64,000 nt of DNA from Sorangium cellulosum So0157-2 (GTDB lineage Bacteria > Myxococcota_A > Polyangia > Polyangiales > Polyangiaceae), in assembly GCF_000418325.1 (NCBI RefSeq), contig NC_021658.1:13186501-13250500 (forward strand). The letters are read 5' to 3'. Both the position numbers and the translations under genes were made by a program. The first letter of the stretch is position 1; each line of letters begins with the position of its first letter. This document shows positions 11,958-22,262 of this stretch, in pieces. Under the pieces are notes generated by a model. It was given only the letters and a program-made list of their open reading frames with translations. It did not search any database and was not told where the DNA came from.

Positions 11958-11973
11958 AGCACAGGCCGTGCCG
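11958..11973 (-). promoter_or_regulatory. Candidate sigma-54 promoter of cusCBA
   Basis: On the minus strand CGGCACGGCCTGTGCT, against the consensus TGGCACG-N4-TTGCW: GG and GC are exactly 10 nt apart and only two consensus positions differ. It would start transcription near 11947, two bases before the cusC ATG. The palindrome at 12090-12106 lies 133 bp upstream, a normal enhancer distance. Confidence 0.5.
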
Positions 11974-12089
11974 CACGGCCGTCGCCGGCCCTCACCGGTG
12001 CGGCCCGTGAAGGGGAGGCGCAGGGCTTGCGCGACGCGCGCGCGTCGCGCGCCTTGTCCGATGGTGGCCCTCGGGCTCCGTGGGTGGCT

Positions 12090-12127
12090 GTGACCGTCTC
12101 GGTCACGGCCACACGTCGGATGTGGCC
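12090..12127. promoter_or_regulatory. 17-bp palindrome GTGACC-N5-GGTCAC plus adjoining inverted repeat
   Basis: GTGACC GTCTC GGTCAC at 12090-12106 is perfectly symmetric in its half-sites. Immediately next to it is GGCCACA-N7-TGTGGCC (12107-12127), whose halves resemble the same half-site in the opposite order. Located upstream of cusC; probably the upstream activating sequence for the NtrC-type regulator encoded at 20847. Confidence 0.55.
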
Positions 12128-12200
12128 GTAGCTACTGCCTCTCGTCCGGGGCTGGCCTTGGCCCGGCGTCACCTCTGCCCGGGCGCCGCCGGCGCGGCCG

Positions 12201-12923
12201 CTACTCTTCCGGATACCACTCCGCCCGCCACGACTTCATCTGCTCGATCTCCCGCTGCTGCGCCTCGACGATGCCGGAGGCGAGCGTCTTGATCTCGGCG
12301 TGCTCTGCCTGCTTCAGGGCCATCTCGGCGGCGTCGATGGCCATCTCGTGGTGCGGGATCATGGCGTCGATGAACGCCCTGTCGAACGGCTCCGCCGTCT
12401 TCAGCGCCTCGTTCGCCTCGACCATGTTCATCATCCCGTCGTGCTCCATACCGGGCAGCATGGGCATCTCGTCCACGGGCGGCGTCTCTGCGCTCCCGTA
12501 CCACTGCTCGCGCCAGGTCTTGAGCTGGCTGATTTCCTGGTTCTGAGCCGAAATGATGTCGTCCGCCATCGCCTTCAGCTCCGGGTGCTCGGCCCGCTCC
12601 TGGGCGGTCTCGGCCATCATCACGGCGCCCTCGTGGTGAGGAGCCATCATGTCGATGAACTGCTGGTCGAACGGCGCCGAGGCCGTCTCGCCCCCGCCCG
12701 CTGCGTGGTGGTCGCCGTGATCGTCCGACGAGGATTTGCTGCACGCGTTCACGAGGACAGAGCCCCCCGCGATGAGGAGGACGGCGAGCAGGCGGCCGGG
12801 GAACGCGCTCTGCGTGCGCCGCTCCGGCCCGGCTCGGCGCAAGGGAGGAGCGGCGCGGCGCTCACGGGCAGCGGCGCGCGTGACATCGGACGGGGTAGGT
12901 CGTTCGTAGGAACTCTGAGCCAT
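12201..12923 (-). CDS. DUF305 (CopM-like) metal-binding lipoprotein with two domains
   Basis: 240 residues. A long basic N-terminus (about 43 residues) precedes a hydrophobic stretch ending in VNAC, a likely lipobox, then a His-rich DDHGDHHAAGGG. Two DUF305 units follow, marked by FIDMMAPHHEGAVMMA and FIDAMIPHHEMAIDAA, plus a Met-rich link (MPMLPGMEHDGMMNMV) between them. DUF305 proteins such as cyanobacterial CopM bind copper in the periplasm. The long N-terminus is supported by a good GGAGG 5 nt before the ATG. The gene has its own sigma-54 promoter match (12958) and palindrome (13087). Role inferred: periplasmic copper binding or delivery. Confidence 0.85.
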   Translation of the reverse strand: MAQSSYERPTPSDVTRAAARERRAAPPLRRAGPERRTQSAFPGRLLAVLLIAGGSVLVNACSKSSSDDHGDHHAAGGGETASAPFDQQFIDMMAPHHEGAVMMAETAQERAEHPELKAMADDIISAQNQEISQLKTWREQWYGSAETPPVDEMPMLPGMEHDGMMNMVEANEALKTAEPFDRAFIDAMIPHHEMAIDAAEMALKQAEHAEIKTLASGIVEAQQREIEQMKSWRAEWYPEE

Positions 12924-12957
12924 GGGATCCTCCGTGGGTTGGGGACCCCACCTCCGA

Positions 12958-12973
12958 TGCGAAAGCGGTGCCG
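12958..12973 (-). promoter_or_regulatory. Candidate sigma-54 promoter of the DUF305 gene
   Basis: Minus strand CGGCACCGCTTTCGCA: GG-N10-GC spacing is exact, with GGCAC and TCGCA close to the consensus. The predicted start near 12947 leaves a 24-nt leader containing the GGAGG. The palindrome at 13087-13103 is 130 bp upstream, almost the same distance as at cusC. Confidence 0.55.
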
Positions 12974-13086
12974 CTCGCCCGACCCTGGAAGCAAGGTCTG
13001 CGCGAGCGATCCGTCGCTCGCGGAGCGCGTCGTCACCGGGTCAAGATGGCCTCAGGTGTGGCGTAGATGCTTGTCGAGACAACGTT

Positions 13087-13103
13087 GTGGCCGCCCGGGT
13101 CAC
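13087..13103. promoter_or_regulatory. 17-bp palindrome GTGGCC-N5-GGTCAC, candidate activator site
   Basis: GTGGCC GCCCG GGTCAC in the gap between the multicopper oxidase and DUF305 genes. Same half-sites and 5-bp spacer as the other copies in the island. It is placed to serve the sigma-54 match at 12958. Confidence 0.55.
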
Positions 13104-13162
13104 ACGCATCCTATCCGGATGGCGCCGCCCGCCAGGGCCGCCTCGAGGAGGTGAGCGGCTCC

Positions 13163-14566
13163 TCAGGGCTCGACGTGGATCTCGCCCATCATGCCGCGCT
13201 CGGTGTGCTCGAGGATGTGGCAGTGATACATCCACATGCCCGGCTCATCGAAGCGCGTCACGATGCGCACCGTGGACCGCTGCGGCAGGATCACCGTGTC
13301 CTTGTTGGCGAGCTCCTCGTCGGCCACCGGCACATCGTCCCTGGCCAGGACCTGGAAGAAGAAGCCGTGCAGGTGGAACGGGTGGTCCATCTCCGCGTCG
13401 TTCTTCAGGTCGTAGACATGGACCGAGCCGTTCTCGACGTCGATCGGCGGCACGTCCGGAAACGCCTTGCCGTCGATCGTGAACGTCAGCTTGCCGTCGA
13501 CATACCCCTCGTCGAACGTGATCGTCGCCTCCGCCGGCCCGCCCGGCAGCCGCTCGATGGCAGGGCCCGTCTCGGGGAGCGTGCGCCCTGAAAGCCGGGG
13601 CCCCTCGCCGATCCGCACCCTGGCGAGCGGCATCGGCTCGGCCAGTCCGGTGTGGTGCCCGCGCTCGTAGGGCTCGTTCATCAGGGTGAGCTCCGTTCCC
13701 GGCTCGCCCTCGGCGATCAGCAGCACGTCGTAGCGCTCGCCGGGAGAGACCAGGAGCCTCTCGGTGCCGTACGGCTTCGGGACCAGCCCGCCGTCGGTGC
13801 CGATGACGCGGAACGTGTGGCCCGGGAGCGCCAGGTTGAAGAAGCGCCCGTTCGCCACGTTGACGATCCGGAGACGCGTGAGCCCGCCCGGCTGCATGTC
13901 GAGCGCTGGCATCACCTCGCCGTTGACGAGCACGACGTTGCCCTCGCGGCCCATCATGATCGTGTCGTCGTCGAGCTCTTCGTTGAAGGTCCCGTCCTTG
14001 TTCAGGAACACGTCCCCGAGCACGGCGATCTTCTCGACGTCGGCCTCCGGCTCGTTCGGCCCGCGCACCCGGATGACGCCGAAGAGGCCCTTCTGGATCT
14101 GCTCCGGCTCCATCACGTGCGGGTGGAACCAGTAGAACCCCGCGTCCCGCAGCGTGAACTGGTAGGTGAACGTCTCGCCGGGCGCGATCGGCTCCTGTAC
14201 GGCCATCACGCCGTCCATCTCGTTGGGCACCCGGACGCCGTGCCAGTGGATCGTCGTCGCTTCCGGCAGGCTGTTCTTGAGGTGGACGATCAGCGTGTCG
14301 CCCACGTTGGCCTCGATCAGCGGCCCGGGGACCGTCCCGTTGTAGGACCAGACCGTGGTGGTCGTGCCCTCCAGGTACGTCTTCTCTGCCTCCTTGGCCT
14401 CGAGATCGACCTCGACGATCCTGGGATCGGGGTTCCTGTCAGGCACGGCGGCGGGCTCGCCCCAGGCGTCGGGCACGGGCGGCTCCTCTACCCGCTCGGC
14501 GGCGCACCCGGCCGCGAGCAGCCACAGCGAGGCGACGCCCACAAGCGCACGCGAAAGCCGTATCAA
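13163..14566 (-). CDS. Multicopper oxidase lipoprotein (CopA/CueO-like)
   Basis: 467 residues. The signal peptide ends in lipobox LAAGC, so the enzyme should be membrane-anchored on the outside. All four copper-binding motifs are present: HWHG, HPHV, HPFHLHG and HCHILEHTERGM, the last with the type-1 Cys and a Met axial ligand, as in CueO. It oxidises a substrate with reduction of O2 to water; in copper islands the usual role is Cu+ oxidation. No Met-rich helix like that of CueO is visible. Its ATG overlaps the stop of the upstream small lipoprotein gene (ATGA), so the two form an operon. Confidence 0.92.
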   Translation of the reverse strand: MIRLSRALVGVASLWLLAAGCAAERVEEPPVPDAWGEPAAVPDRNPDPRIVEVDLEAKEAEKTYLEGTTTTVWSYNGTVPGPLIEANVGDTLIVHLKNSLPEATTIHWHGVRVPNEMDGVMAVQEPIAPGETFTYQFTLRDAGFYWFHPHVMEPEQIQKGLFGVIRVRGPNEPEADVEKIAVLGDVFLNKDGTFNEELDDDTIMMGREGNVVLVNGEVMPALDMQPGGLTRLRIVNVANGRFFNLALPGHTFRVIGTDGGLVPKPYGTERLLVSPGERYDVLLIAEGEPGTELTLMNEPYERGHHTGLAEPMPLARVRIGEGPRLSGRTLPETGPAIERLPGGPAEATITFDEGYVDGKLTFTIDGKAFPDVPPIDVENGSVHVYDLKNDAEMDHPFHLHGFFFQVLARDDVPVADEELANKDTVILPQRSTVRIVTRFDEPGMWMYHCHILEHTERGMMGEIHVEP

Positions 14567-15039
14567 GGCTCGCTCTCCTCGTCGGTGGGGTTGCCGGACA
14601 TCTCGTTCGAGTACCCGGAGTAGACCTCGCCCACCTTACAGCGCAGACGGTACGTGTACTCCATGTCCTCTGTCGCCTCGGAGTCCATGTAGGCCTTCTT
14701 CGACCCTGCGACGGTGAAGGCGACGGCGTAGTCGTGCGTCGGGTCCTTGCGCTCGGCCTCGATCTGATCGCACTCCGGCTGTGGCACCCACTCGACGTGG
14801 AGCACGCCCAGCATCGGCATCACGAACGACAGGACCGGCGCGTCGGGCGCCGTCGCCGCAGGCCCGCCGCCGCTGCCGCCGCCCTCTCCAGTGCCGCCGT
14901 GCCCCCCCGTGCCGTCCTCAGGTCCCGCACCGCCGCCCCCTCCCGTGCCTTCGGCGGGAGAGCTCCCCGTATCCGAGCCTCCGCAGGCGGCGAGGGCGAG
15001 GCTGACGGCGGCGAGGCCGATGAGTCGAGAGCAAGCCAT
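14563..15039 (-). CDS. Small lipoprotein with fibronectin-III-like domain
   Basis: 158 residues. The signal peptide ends in lipobox LAAC, followed by a long Gly-rich linker (residues about 20-60) and one small beta domain resembling a fibronectin type III fold (DAPVLSFVMPMLGVLHVEWVP ... YRLRCKVGEVYSGYSNE). Two Cys in the domain may form a disulfide. It is translationally coupled to the multicopper oxidase, so it may be a partner or tether of that enzyme; this is inference from position. GGAG lies about 9 nt before the ATG. No copper ligand motif is visible. Confidence 0.75.
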   Translation of the reverse strand: MACSRLIGLAAVSLALAACGGSDTGSSPAEGTGGGGGAGPEDGTGGHGGTGEGGGSGGGPAATAPDAPVLSFVMPMLGVLHVEWVPQPECDQIEAERKDPTHDYAVAFTVAGSKKAYMDSEATEDMEYTYRLRCKVGEVYSGYSNEMSGNPTDEESEP

Positions 15040-15391
15040 GGCTGAGTCTCCTTTTTGGTCTCTGGTGTCCCCCGAATGTAACCCATCTGGTCACAGCGGC
15101 GAGGTGCAGCGGGACGCCGCCGCTTGTTCTAGGCACCAGGCGGGCCATGCGTGACGCGCGGACACATTTTTTGTCGCTCCCGGCCCCGGCGGCGATGCCA
15201 GCTCCGTTCTTCGATCCGTCCACTCACCGACACGGTGCACGGCAGCCATCGGGATGGTGCTCGGCGTGGGCTCGGTCGCCGCGCTTCGATGCAGCGCGCC
15301 GTTGTTCGGGGAGGCAGCCGGGCTGATCGGCGGGCTCGTGGCAGGTGTCGTCGCAGCCACCCTGGCACGTGCTCCTCGGCGCCGTTGCGCC
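15040..15391. other. Intergenic region upstream of the lipoprotein/oxidase operon
   Basis: 352 nt without a gene I can support. It contains the GTAACC-N5-GGTCAC palindrome at 15078 and, on the minus strand, a GG-N10-GC match (TGGCCCGCCTGGTGCC, 15132-15147) that resembles a sigma-54 promoter but is weak. The palindrome would then lie downstream of the start point, an unusual place, so promoter assignment is open. Nothing else is recognisable. Confidence 0.4.
15078..15094. promoter_or_regulatory. Palindrome GTAACC-N5-GGTCAC, imperfect copy
   Basis: GTAACC CATCT GGTCAC differs at one position from the consensus half-site. It lies only 39 nt before the lipoprotein/multicopper oxidase operon, closer than the copies at other genes, so activation from here would need a different arrangement. 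Confidence 0.4.
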
Positions 15392-16033
15392 TCACTCCTT
15401 CCGCGTCCGTCCGCTCGCCGCGGCCCGCTCGTCCGCGAGGACCCGCTGCAGCAGCGCCGTGCTCTCCTCCGCCATCCGCTCCGGTGAGCACGGCATCCCC
15501 TTCTGGAGCCAGCTCGTCATCAGCCGCACCAGCGCCGCCGCCGCGGCCTCGGAGCGGAGCATGAACAGGGCCCCCTCCTCCGGCGCCATCCGCGGAGCGT
15601 ACAGGCGGCAGATGCTGCCCTGCAGGATGTCCTCCAGGGAGCGCGTCACCACCCGCTCGCTCTTCTCCGCGGACAGGAGCTTGCGCACCAGCTCGTGCAT
15701 CTCGGCGATGTGGCGGTAAAACGACAGGAAGTCGAGCGGACGTCCCGCATCCCGCAGGGACAGCGCCCGCAGGTGCTCGTGTCCGAACAGCAGCAGCTGC
15801 TCCTTGTTCTCGTAGTGCGAGTAGAACGTGGACCGCCCGACGTTGGCTCGATCGATGATGTCCTGGATGGACACCTCGTCATAGCCCTTCTCCAGGATCA
15901 GCGAGACCAGGGCGTCCGAGAGCAGCTTCCGGGTCTTCTGCACGCGCCGATCCGCGAGCTTGCCGGCGGCCCGCGTCCTGTCGCCGCCCCTGTCCCTGGT
16001 CTCGTTTCCGGACTTTTTCGCGCTCTTGTTCAT
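15392..16033 (-). CDS. TetR-family transcriptional regulator
   Basis: 213 residues. After a basic, disordered N-terminus (about 25 residues) comes a typical TetR helix-turn-helix (RKLLSDALVSLILEKGYDEVSIQDIIDRANVGRSTFYSHYENKEQLL), then an all-helical ligand/dimer domain. The gene is divergent from a fatty-acid-hydroxylase-family gene starting 30-85 nt away, the usual arrangement for a TetR protein and its target, so regulation of that gene by this repressor is likely. AACGTT just upstream of the ATG could belong to an operator but is too short to claim. No Shine-Dalgarno sequence is visible before the ATG. The effector is unknown. Confidence 0.85.
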   Translation of the reverse strand: MNKSAKKSGNETRDRGGDRTRAAGKLADRRVQKTRKLLSDALVSLILEKGYDEVSIQDIIDRANVGRSTFYSHYENKEQLLLFGHEHLRALSLRDAGRPLDFLSFYRHIAEMHELVRKLLSAEKSERVVTRSLEDILQGSICRLYAPRMAPEEGALFMLRSEAAAAALVRLMTSWLQKGMPCSPERMAEESTALLQRVLADERAAASGRTRKE

Positions 16034-16063
16034 TAACGTTCAATCCGCGGTCCGTGTCGCTGG

Positions 16064-16966
16064 GTGGAAGAGGCGCCCGACCTCAGCATCCATCGCATGC
16101 GAGGAACGCTGATCTGGATGACGAGCCGCCTGCTGTACCCGCTGCTGCTGGCGGTGACCTTGTACATCATCTACGCCGCCGTGACGCAGGGCTGGGACCT
16201 GAAGCGCGCCCTGTGGGGCTACCTCTTCGGCCTGATCGTCTTGCTCATCACCGTCGAGCGCCTGCTGCCGATGTCGCCGGACTGGGGCATGACCCGCCAG
16301 AGCTTCTGGCGCGACCTCAAGTACCTGCTGGCCTCGGGCGTCACGATCGCCGTGGTGCGGACCGGCTTCGGCACGCTGGCCCTGTGGCTCAGCGAGCGGC
16401 ATCAGGGCCCGCTCGCCAGCGCCTCCGTGCTCACCAGCGTGGGGATCTTCCTCGTGGTCTTCGAGCTGCTGCAGTACTGGTTCCATCGCCTCAGCCACGA
16501 AGGCAACGGAGCCCTGGGGCGCTTCTTGTGGAAGGTCCACCTGGCCCATCACCTTCCGGATCGCGTGTACGTGGTCATGCACGGCGTGTTTCACCCCCTC
16601 AACGCGCTCATCTCGGCGGTGCTGATCCAGGCGACCCTGCTGATCTTGGGGCTGTCGCCGGAGGCCGTCTTCGCGGCGATACTGCTCATCGATCTCCAGA
16701 CGATGATATCGCACTTCAACGTCGACATCCGCGCCGGGTTCCTGAATTACGTGTTCATCGGCACCGAGCTGCACCGCTATCATCACAGCGCCGACCTCGA
16801 CGAGGCCCGGAACTTCGGGACCGTGCTTCCGCTGTGGGATCTGGTCTTCGGGACGTTCGTGTACCGGCCGGACGCGGCCCCGCGCCGCCTGGGCGTCGAC
16901 CGCTCCGCGGGCTATCCGCCGTCGCAGCAGTTCTGGCAGGTGCTGGCCCTGCCGTTCCGACGCTGA
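16064..16966 (+). CDS. Sterol desaturase / fatty-acid hydroxylase family membrane protein
   Basis: 300 residues from a GTG at 16064. The start is uncertain: ATG at 16097 and ATG at 16118 are in frame, and only the last has a GAGGAA in front. Four or five hydrophobic segments and three His boxes, FHRLSH, HLAHH and HRYHH, give the eight-His di-iron site of this family, which hydroxylates or desaturates lipids at the membrane. Substrate cannot be told from sequence. It is divergent from the TetR gene and probably controlled by it. It has no obvious link to the surrounding copper genes except a possible envelope-lipid role under stress. Confidence 0.82.
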   Translation: MEEAPDLSIHRMRGTLIWMTSRLLYPLLLAVTLYIIYAAVTQGWDLKRALWGYLFGLIVLLITVERLLPMSPDWGMTRQSFWRDLKYLLASGVTIAVVRTGFGTLALWLSERHQGPLASASVLTSVGIFLVVFELLQYWFHRLSHEGNGALGRFLWKVHLAHHLPDRVYVVMHGVFHPLNALISAVLIQATLLILGLSPEAVFAAILLIDLQTMISHFNVDIRAGFLNYVFIGTELHRYHHSADLDEARNFGTVLPLWDLVFGTFVYRPDAAPRRLGVDRSAGYPPSQQFWQVLALPFRR

Positions 16967-17017
16967 CCTGTTCGCGCCGTCCGGCCGTCTCGCAGGCCTA
17001 CGCGACGTTCACAGGCG

Positions 17018-17797
17018 TCACTCCGGACGCCAGTCGAAGGGGAAGTGCTTGCTAGAGCCGCCCTTGTAGGGGTGGGAGAAGTCGAAGCCGGTGGCGAGGT
17101 CGTCCTCGACCACGCCCCAGGTGGCCACCTGGCCGGGGCCGACCTCGGCGCCGGGGGCGTTGATCAGCTGCACCCGGCGGTTCGGGTCCGCGGTCGGCCC
17201 GGTGAGCGCTCGCGCCCCCACCTTGACCCGCCCCGGGATCTCGGCCCTCCAGTGCGCCAGGTCGGCGGGGGCCTCGAACCTGATGGGTGCGTACTCGATG
17301 CTGCGCACCTCGCTGATCAGGGAGCCGAACTTCCCGGGCCAGCCGCCCTCCTTGCCGATGAAGATGCGTTCCAACGCGCGCCGCTGGTCGGAGTCGGCCT
17401 TGGCGTCGATGTAGAACATCAGCTTCATCATGGCGTTCGGGTCGCCGACCCACATGTTTCCCGCGAACTCGCCGATGCTGACGACCCCGAGCCCCGAGAG
17501 GTCGACGCCTGCGTAGTGCCCCTCGTGGATCTGCCAGACGAGCGTGAAGAGGCAATCCCCGTGCGTGGGGGTCTGCGCGAACGTGCATGGGCAGGGCAAC
17601 GAGCAGCTGCAGATGTCAAACCACTCGCCTCTCAGGTGCCAGTCCGCAGGCGACGCCGCCTCGACCGGCGAGGCGTCGGGTTGCGCCCCAGCTCGCCCCT
17701 CGACCGCGTCGATGAGCGCCTGAGCTCGTTTGCCGGCGCTCTGGGCGTTCTTTGCCGTTCCATGATCGCAATTGCATGCACCGCTGCACATGGTCAT
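17018..17797 (-). CDS. DUF1326 protein with Cys-rich N-terminus
   Basis: 259 residues. I start at 17797, where AAGGAG lies 2 nt before the ATG; an in-frame start at 17953 would add 52 residues of no recognisable structure. The N-terminus MTMCSGACNCDHG is a possible metal site, followed by about 40 low-complexity residues. From about residue 55 the DUF1326 domain begins (WFDICSCSLPCPCTF), with four close Cys typical of the family. No signal peptide is present. Function of DUF1326 proteins is not established; the Cys content and its place next to copper genes suggest metal handling, which is inference. It lies downstream of the copA2 gene and a MerR remnant on the same strand. Confidence 0.75.
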   Translation of the reverse strand: MTMCSGACNCDHGTAKNAQSAGKRAQALIDAVEGRAGAQPDASPVEAASPADWHLRGEWFDICSCSLPCPCTFAQTPTHGDCLFTLVWQIHEGHYAGVDLSGLGVVSIGEFAGNMWVGDPNAMMKLMFYIDAKADSDQRRALERIFIGKEGGWPGKFGSLISEVRSIEYAPIRFEAPADLAHWRAEIPGRVKVGARALTGPTADPNRRVQLINAPGAEVGPGQVATWGVVEDDLATGFDFSHPYKGGSSKHFPFDWRPE

Positions 17798-17986
17798 CAC
17801 TCCTTCGTCGATTCGGTTGTGTCGGTATACCCCTGGAGATTGCGAGCTCAGGGCGAGCATCCCCTGGGGACAGCCACTATCGTGGTTCCTTGTTGCAGGC
17901 GTACCCTTCCACCGTGCAGTCGCCGCCTCTCTTGGGCGACTCGCGGCGGGCACTTCGTACGTGGAGACGTCGCCGGCCGGCGAGCA

Positions 17987-18106
17987 TTACAGGGCGCTGA
18001 GAGGCCCGTCGCCGCGCAGCTTCAGCAGCTCTTTGGCTCCCCGGAGGGTGAAGCCGAGTTCGTAGGCCAGCTTGATGAACGCGGCAATCCGGGCGGGCGG
18101 GTGGAT
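17987..18106 (-). pseudogene. Remnant of a MerR-family regulator gene
   Basis: Reading the minus strand to the TAA at 17987-17989 gives a stretch RIAAFIKLAYELGF followed by TLRGAKELLKLRGD, which matches the linker/DNA-binding-helix part of MerR/CueR proteins (the usual pattern is RLRFIRRAxELGFSLxEIRELLxLR). The N-terminal winged helix and the metal-binding C-terminus are missing: upstream is a stop at about 18130 and the frame ends soon after the helix. It lies between the copA2 gene and the DUF1326 gene. Likely a decayed CueR-like copper regulator of this segment. Confidence 0.6.
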
Positions 18107-18214
18107 CGAGGGTCCCGGCGCCAGATTACAGATCGAGCGCGAGCTCGGCGCGGCCCATGCCGCGGCGCGGGAGGCGGAGGTCGAGTTGCAGTCGGCGCGA
18201 GGTCGGCGGCTCGA

Positions 18215-20635
<2,421 letters not shown>

Positions 20636-20846
20636 GTCGTCTCCCTCTCCGCCTCTCCGCCGACGATCATGGCTGCGCCTTCTTACACCCCCAGCACCAC
20701 GCGGGCGCCGCTTGTAGCTTCGAGCGGCCGCGCGGCGCTCCCCGCAGGAGGCGGTGCCGCATGACGTCGGCGATGGCTGGCGAGCTGGTCAATGGCTTCC
20801 AGCATTCGAGACGCCAGCTCACCAACGCTTCACGGTGATTGCCCGC

Positions 20847-22262
20847 TCAGTTCTTCGATCCGTCCGTGCTCCGCCGCTCCTCGCGGAAATCGTCGGCGGA
20901 GAGGCCGCAGCGGCGGAGCAGGCGATAGAAGCTCTCCCGCTCGACGCCCGCGTGGGCGGCGGCCTTCAGCACGTCGCCGCGGAAGCGGCGCATCACGGCC
21001 TCCAGGTAGCGCCGGTTCATCTCCTCGCGCGATGCGTCGACCGCCTCGCGGTACGACAGCTGGGCGAGGTCCACGTCGCTCGAGCTCGTGAGCCGGAGCG
21101 GGCTCGCCCCCTGCACCTCGGACGGCAGCGACTCGAGGCGGATCTCGCTCGTCGTCTCGATGACCAGCGCCCGCTCGACGGCGCTCTTGAGCTCGCGCAC
21201 GTTGCCAGGCCACCGGTACATCTGGAGCGCGCTCATCGCCGCCGCCGAGAACCCGGTCACCGACGAGCGCGACTGCGGCGCTCGCTCGGCGAGGAACCGC
21301 TGCGCCAGGAGCGGGATGTCCTCCGCGCGCTCGCGCAGCGGGGGCAGCTCGACGACGCAGACGTTGAGCCGGAACCACAGGTCCTCACGGAAGGCGCCGG
21401 TCTTGACCATGGCCCGGAGGTCGCGGTGCGTCGCGCTGATGAGCCGAACGTCGACCTTGCGCTCGCGCGACTCGCCGATGCGCCGCACCGCCCGCTCCTC
21501 GAGCACGCGCGTGAGCTTCGCCTGGACCGTTGGCCTGAGCTCGCCGATCTCGTCGAGGAACAGCGTGCTGCCGTGCGCCTCCTCGAAGAGCCCCGCGCGA
21601 TCCGTGGCGGCGCCCGTGAACGAGCCGCGCGCGTGGCCGAAGAGCTCGCTCTCGATGAGCGAGCGGGGTATGGCCGCGCAGTTGACGGCGATGGGGCGGT
21701 GCGACGCGCGGGACGAGTGCTCATGGATGGCGCGCGCCACGAGCTCCTTGCCGGTGCCCGTCTCGCCGAGGATGAGCACGGTGGCGTCCGTCGGTGCCAC
21801 GCGCTGGATGAGCTGGTAGAGCGCCCGCATCGCGGGCGAGCGCCCCGTCATGCCCGCGAAGCCCTGCGCGTCCGGCGCGTCTCGTCCGCCCGTCAGGACC
21901 GCGGCCTGCGCCATGGCCCGCTCGACCAGCGTGCGCAGCTCGTCCGGGTCGAACGGCTTTGTCACGTAGTCGTAGGCGCCCTCGCGCATCGCCTGGACAG
22001 CGGTCGGCACCGACGCATAGGCGGTCATCAGGATGAAGGGCACTCCGGGCCAGCGCGCGCGGACGGCGCGGAGCACCTCGAGCCCGTCTCCATCGTTCAT
22101 GCGCAGATCGCAGACGACGGTTGTGACCGGCTCGGTCTCAAGCACCTGGAGCGCCGTTCGTACTCCCCGCGCCGTCAGGACCCTGGCGCTCTTGCCGAGC
22201 ACCTTGGAGAGCAGCGCCAGCATGTTCGCCTTGTCATCGACGACGAGCACTGTCGGCTTCAT
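20847..22262 (-). CDS. NtrC-family sigma-54 response regulator
   Basis: 471 residues. Receiver domain 3-115 with phospho-acceptor Asp52 (CDLRMND) and Lys in TKPF; AAA+ domain about 138-375 with Walker A GETGTGKE (166-173), the sigma-54 contact loop as GSFTGA (213-218; usual form GAFTGA) and Walker B LFLDEIG; C-terminal Fis-type helix-turn-helix (AAAHAGVERESFYRLLRRCGL). Phosphorylated by the kinase encoded just upstream, with which it overlaps by ATGA. It is the obvious candidate to bind the GTGRCC-N5-GGTCAC palindromes and to drive the sigma-54 promoters of the metal genes. The ZraR/CopR-like role is inferred from context. Confidence 0.92.
   Translation of the reverse strand: MKPTVLVVDDKANMLALLSKVLGKSARVLTARGVRTALQVLETEPVTTVVCDLRMNDGDGLEVLRAVRARWPGVPFILMTAYASVPTAVQAMREGAYDYVTKPFDPDELRTLVERAMAQAAVLTGGRDAPDAQGFAGMTGRSPAMRALYQLIQRVAPTDATVLILGETGTGKELVARAIHEHSSRASHRPIAVNCAAIPRSLIESELFGHARGSFTGAATDRAGLFEEAHGSTLFLDEIGELRPTVQAKLTRVLEERAVRRIGESRERKVDVRLISATHRDLRAMVKTGAFREDLWFRLNVCVVELPPLRERAEDIPLLAQRFLAERAPQSRSSVTGFSAAAMSALQMYRWPGNVRELKSAVERALVIETTSEIRLESLPSEVQGASPLRLTSSSDVDLAQLSYREAVDASREEMNRRYLEAVMRRFRGDVLKAAAHAGVERESFYRLLRRCGLSADDFREERRSTDGSKN

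Noticed and set aside
20636..20846. Search for an operator or sigma-54 promoter before copA2
   Set aside because: No GTGRCC-N5-GGTCAC and no GG-N10-GC match with the flanking bases; nothing reported.
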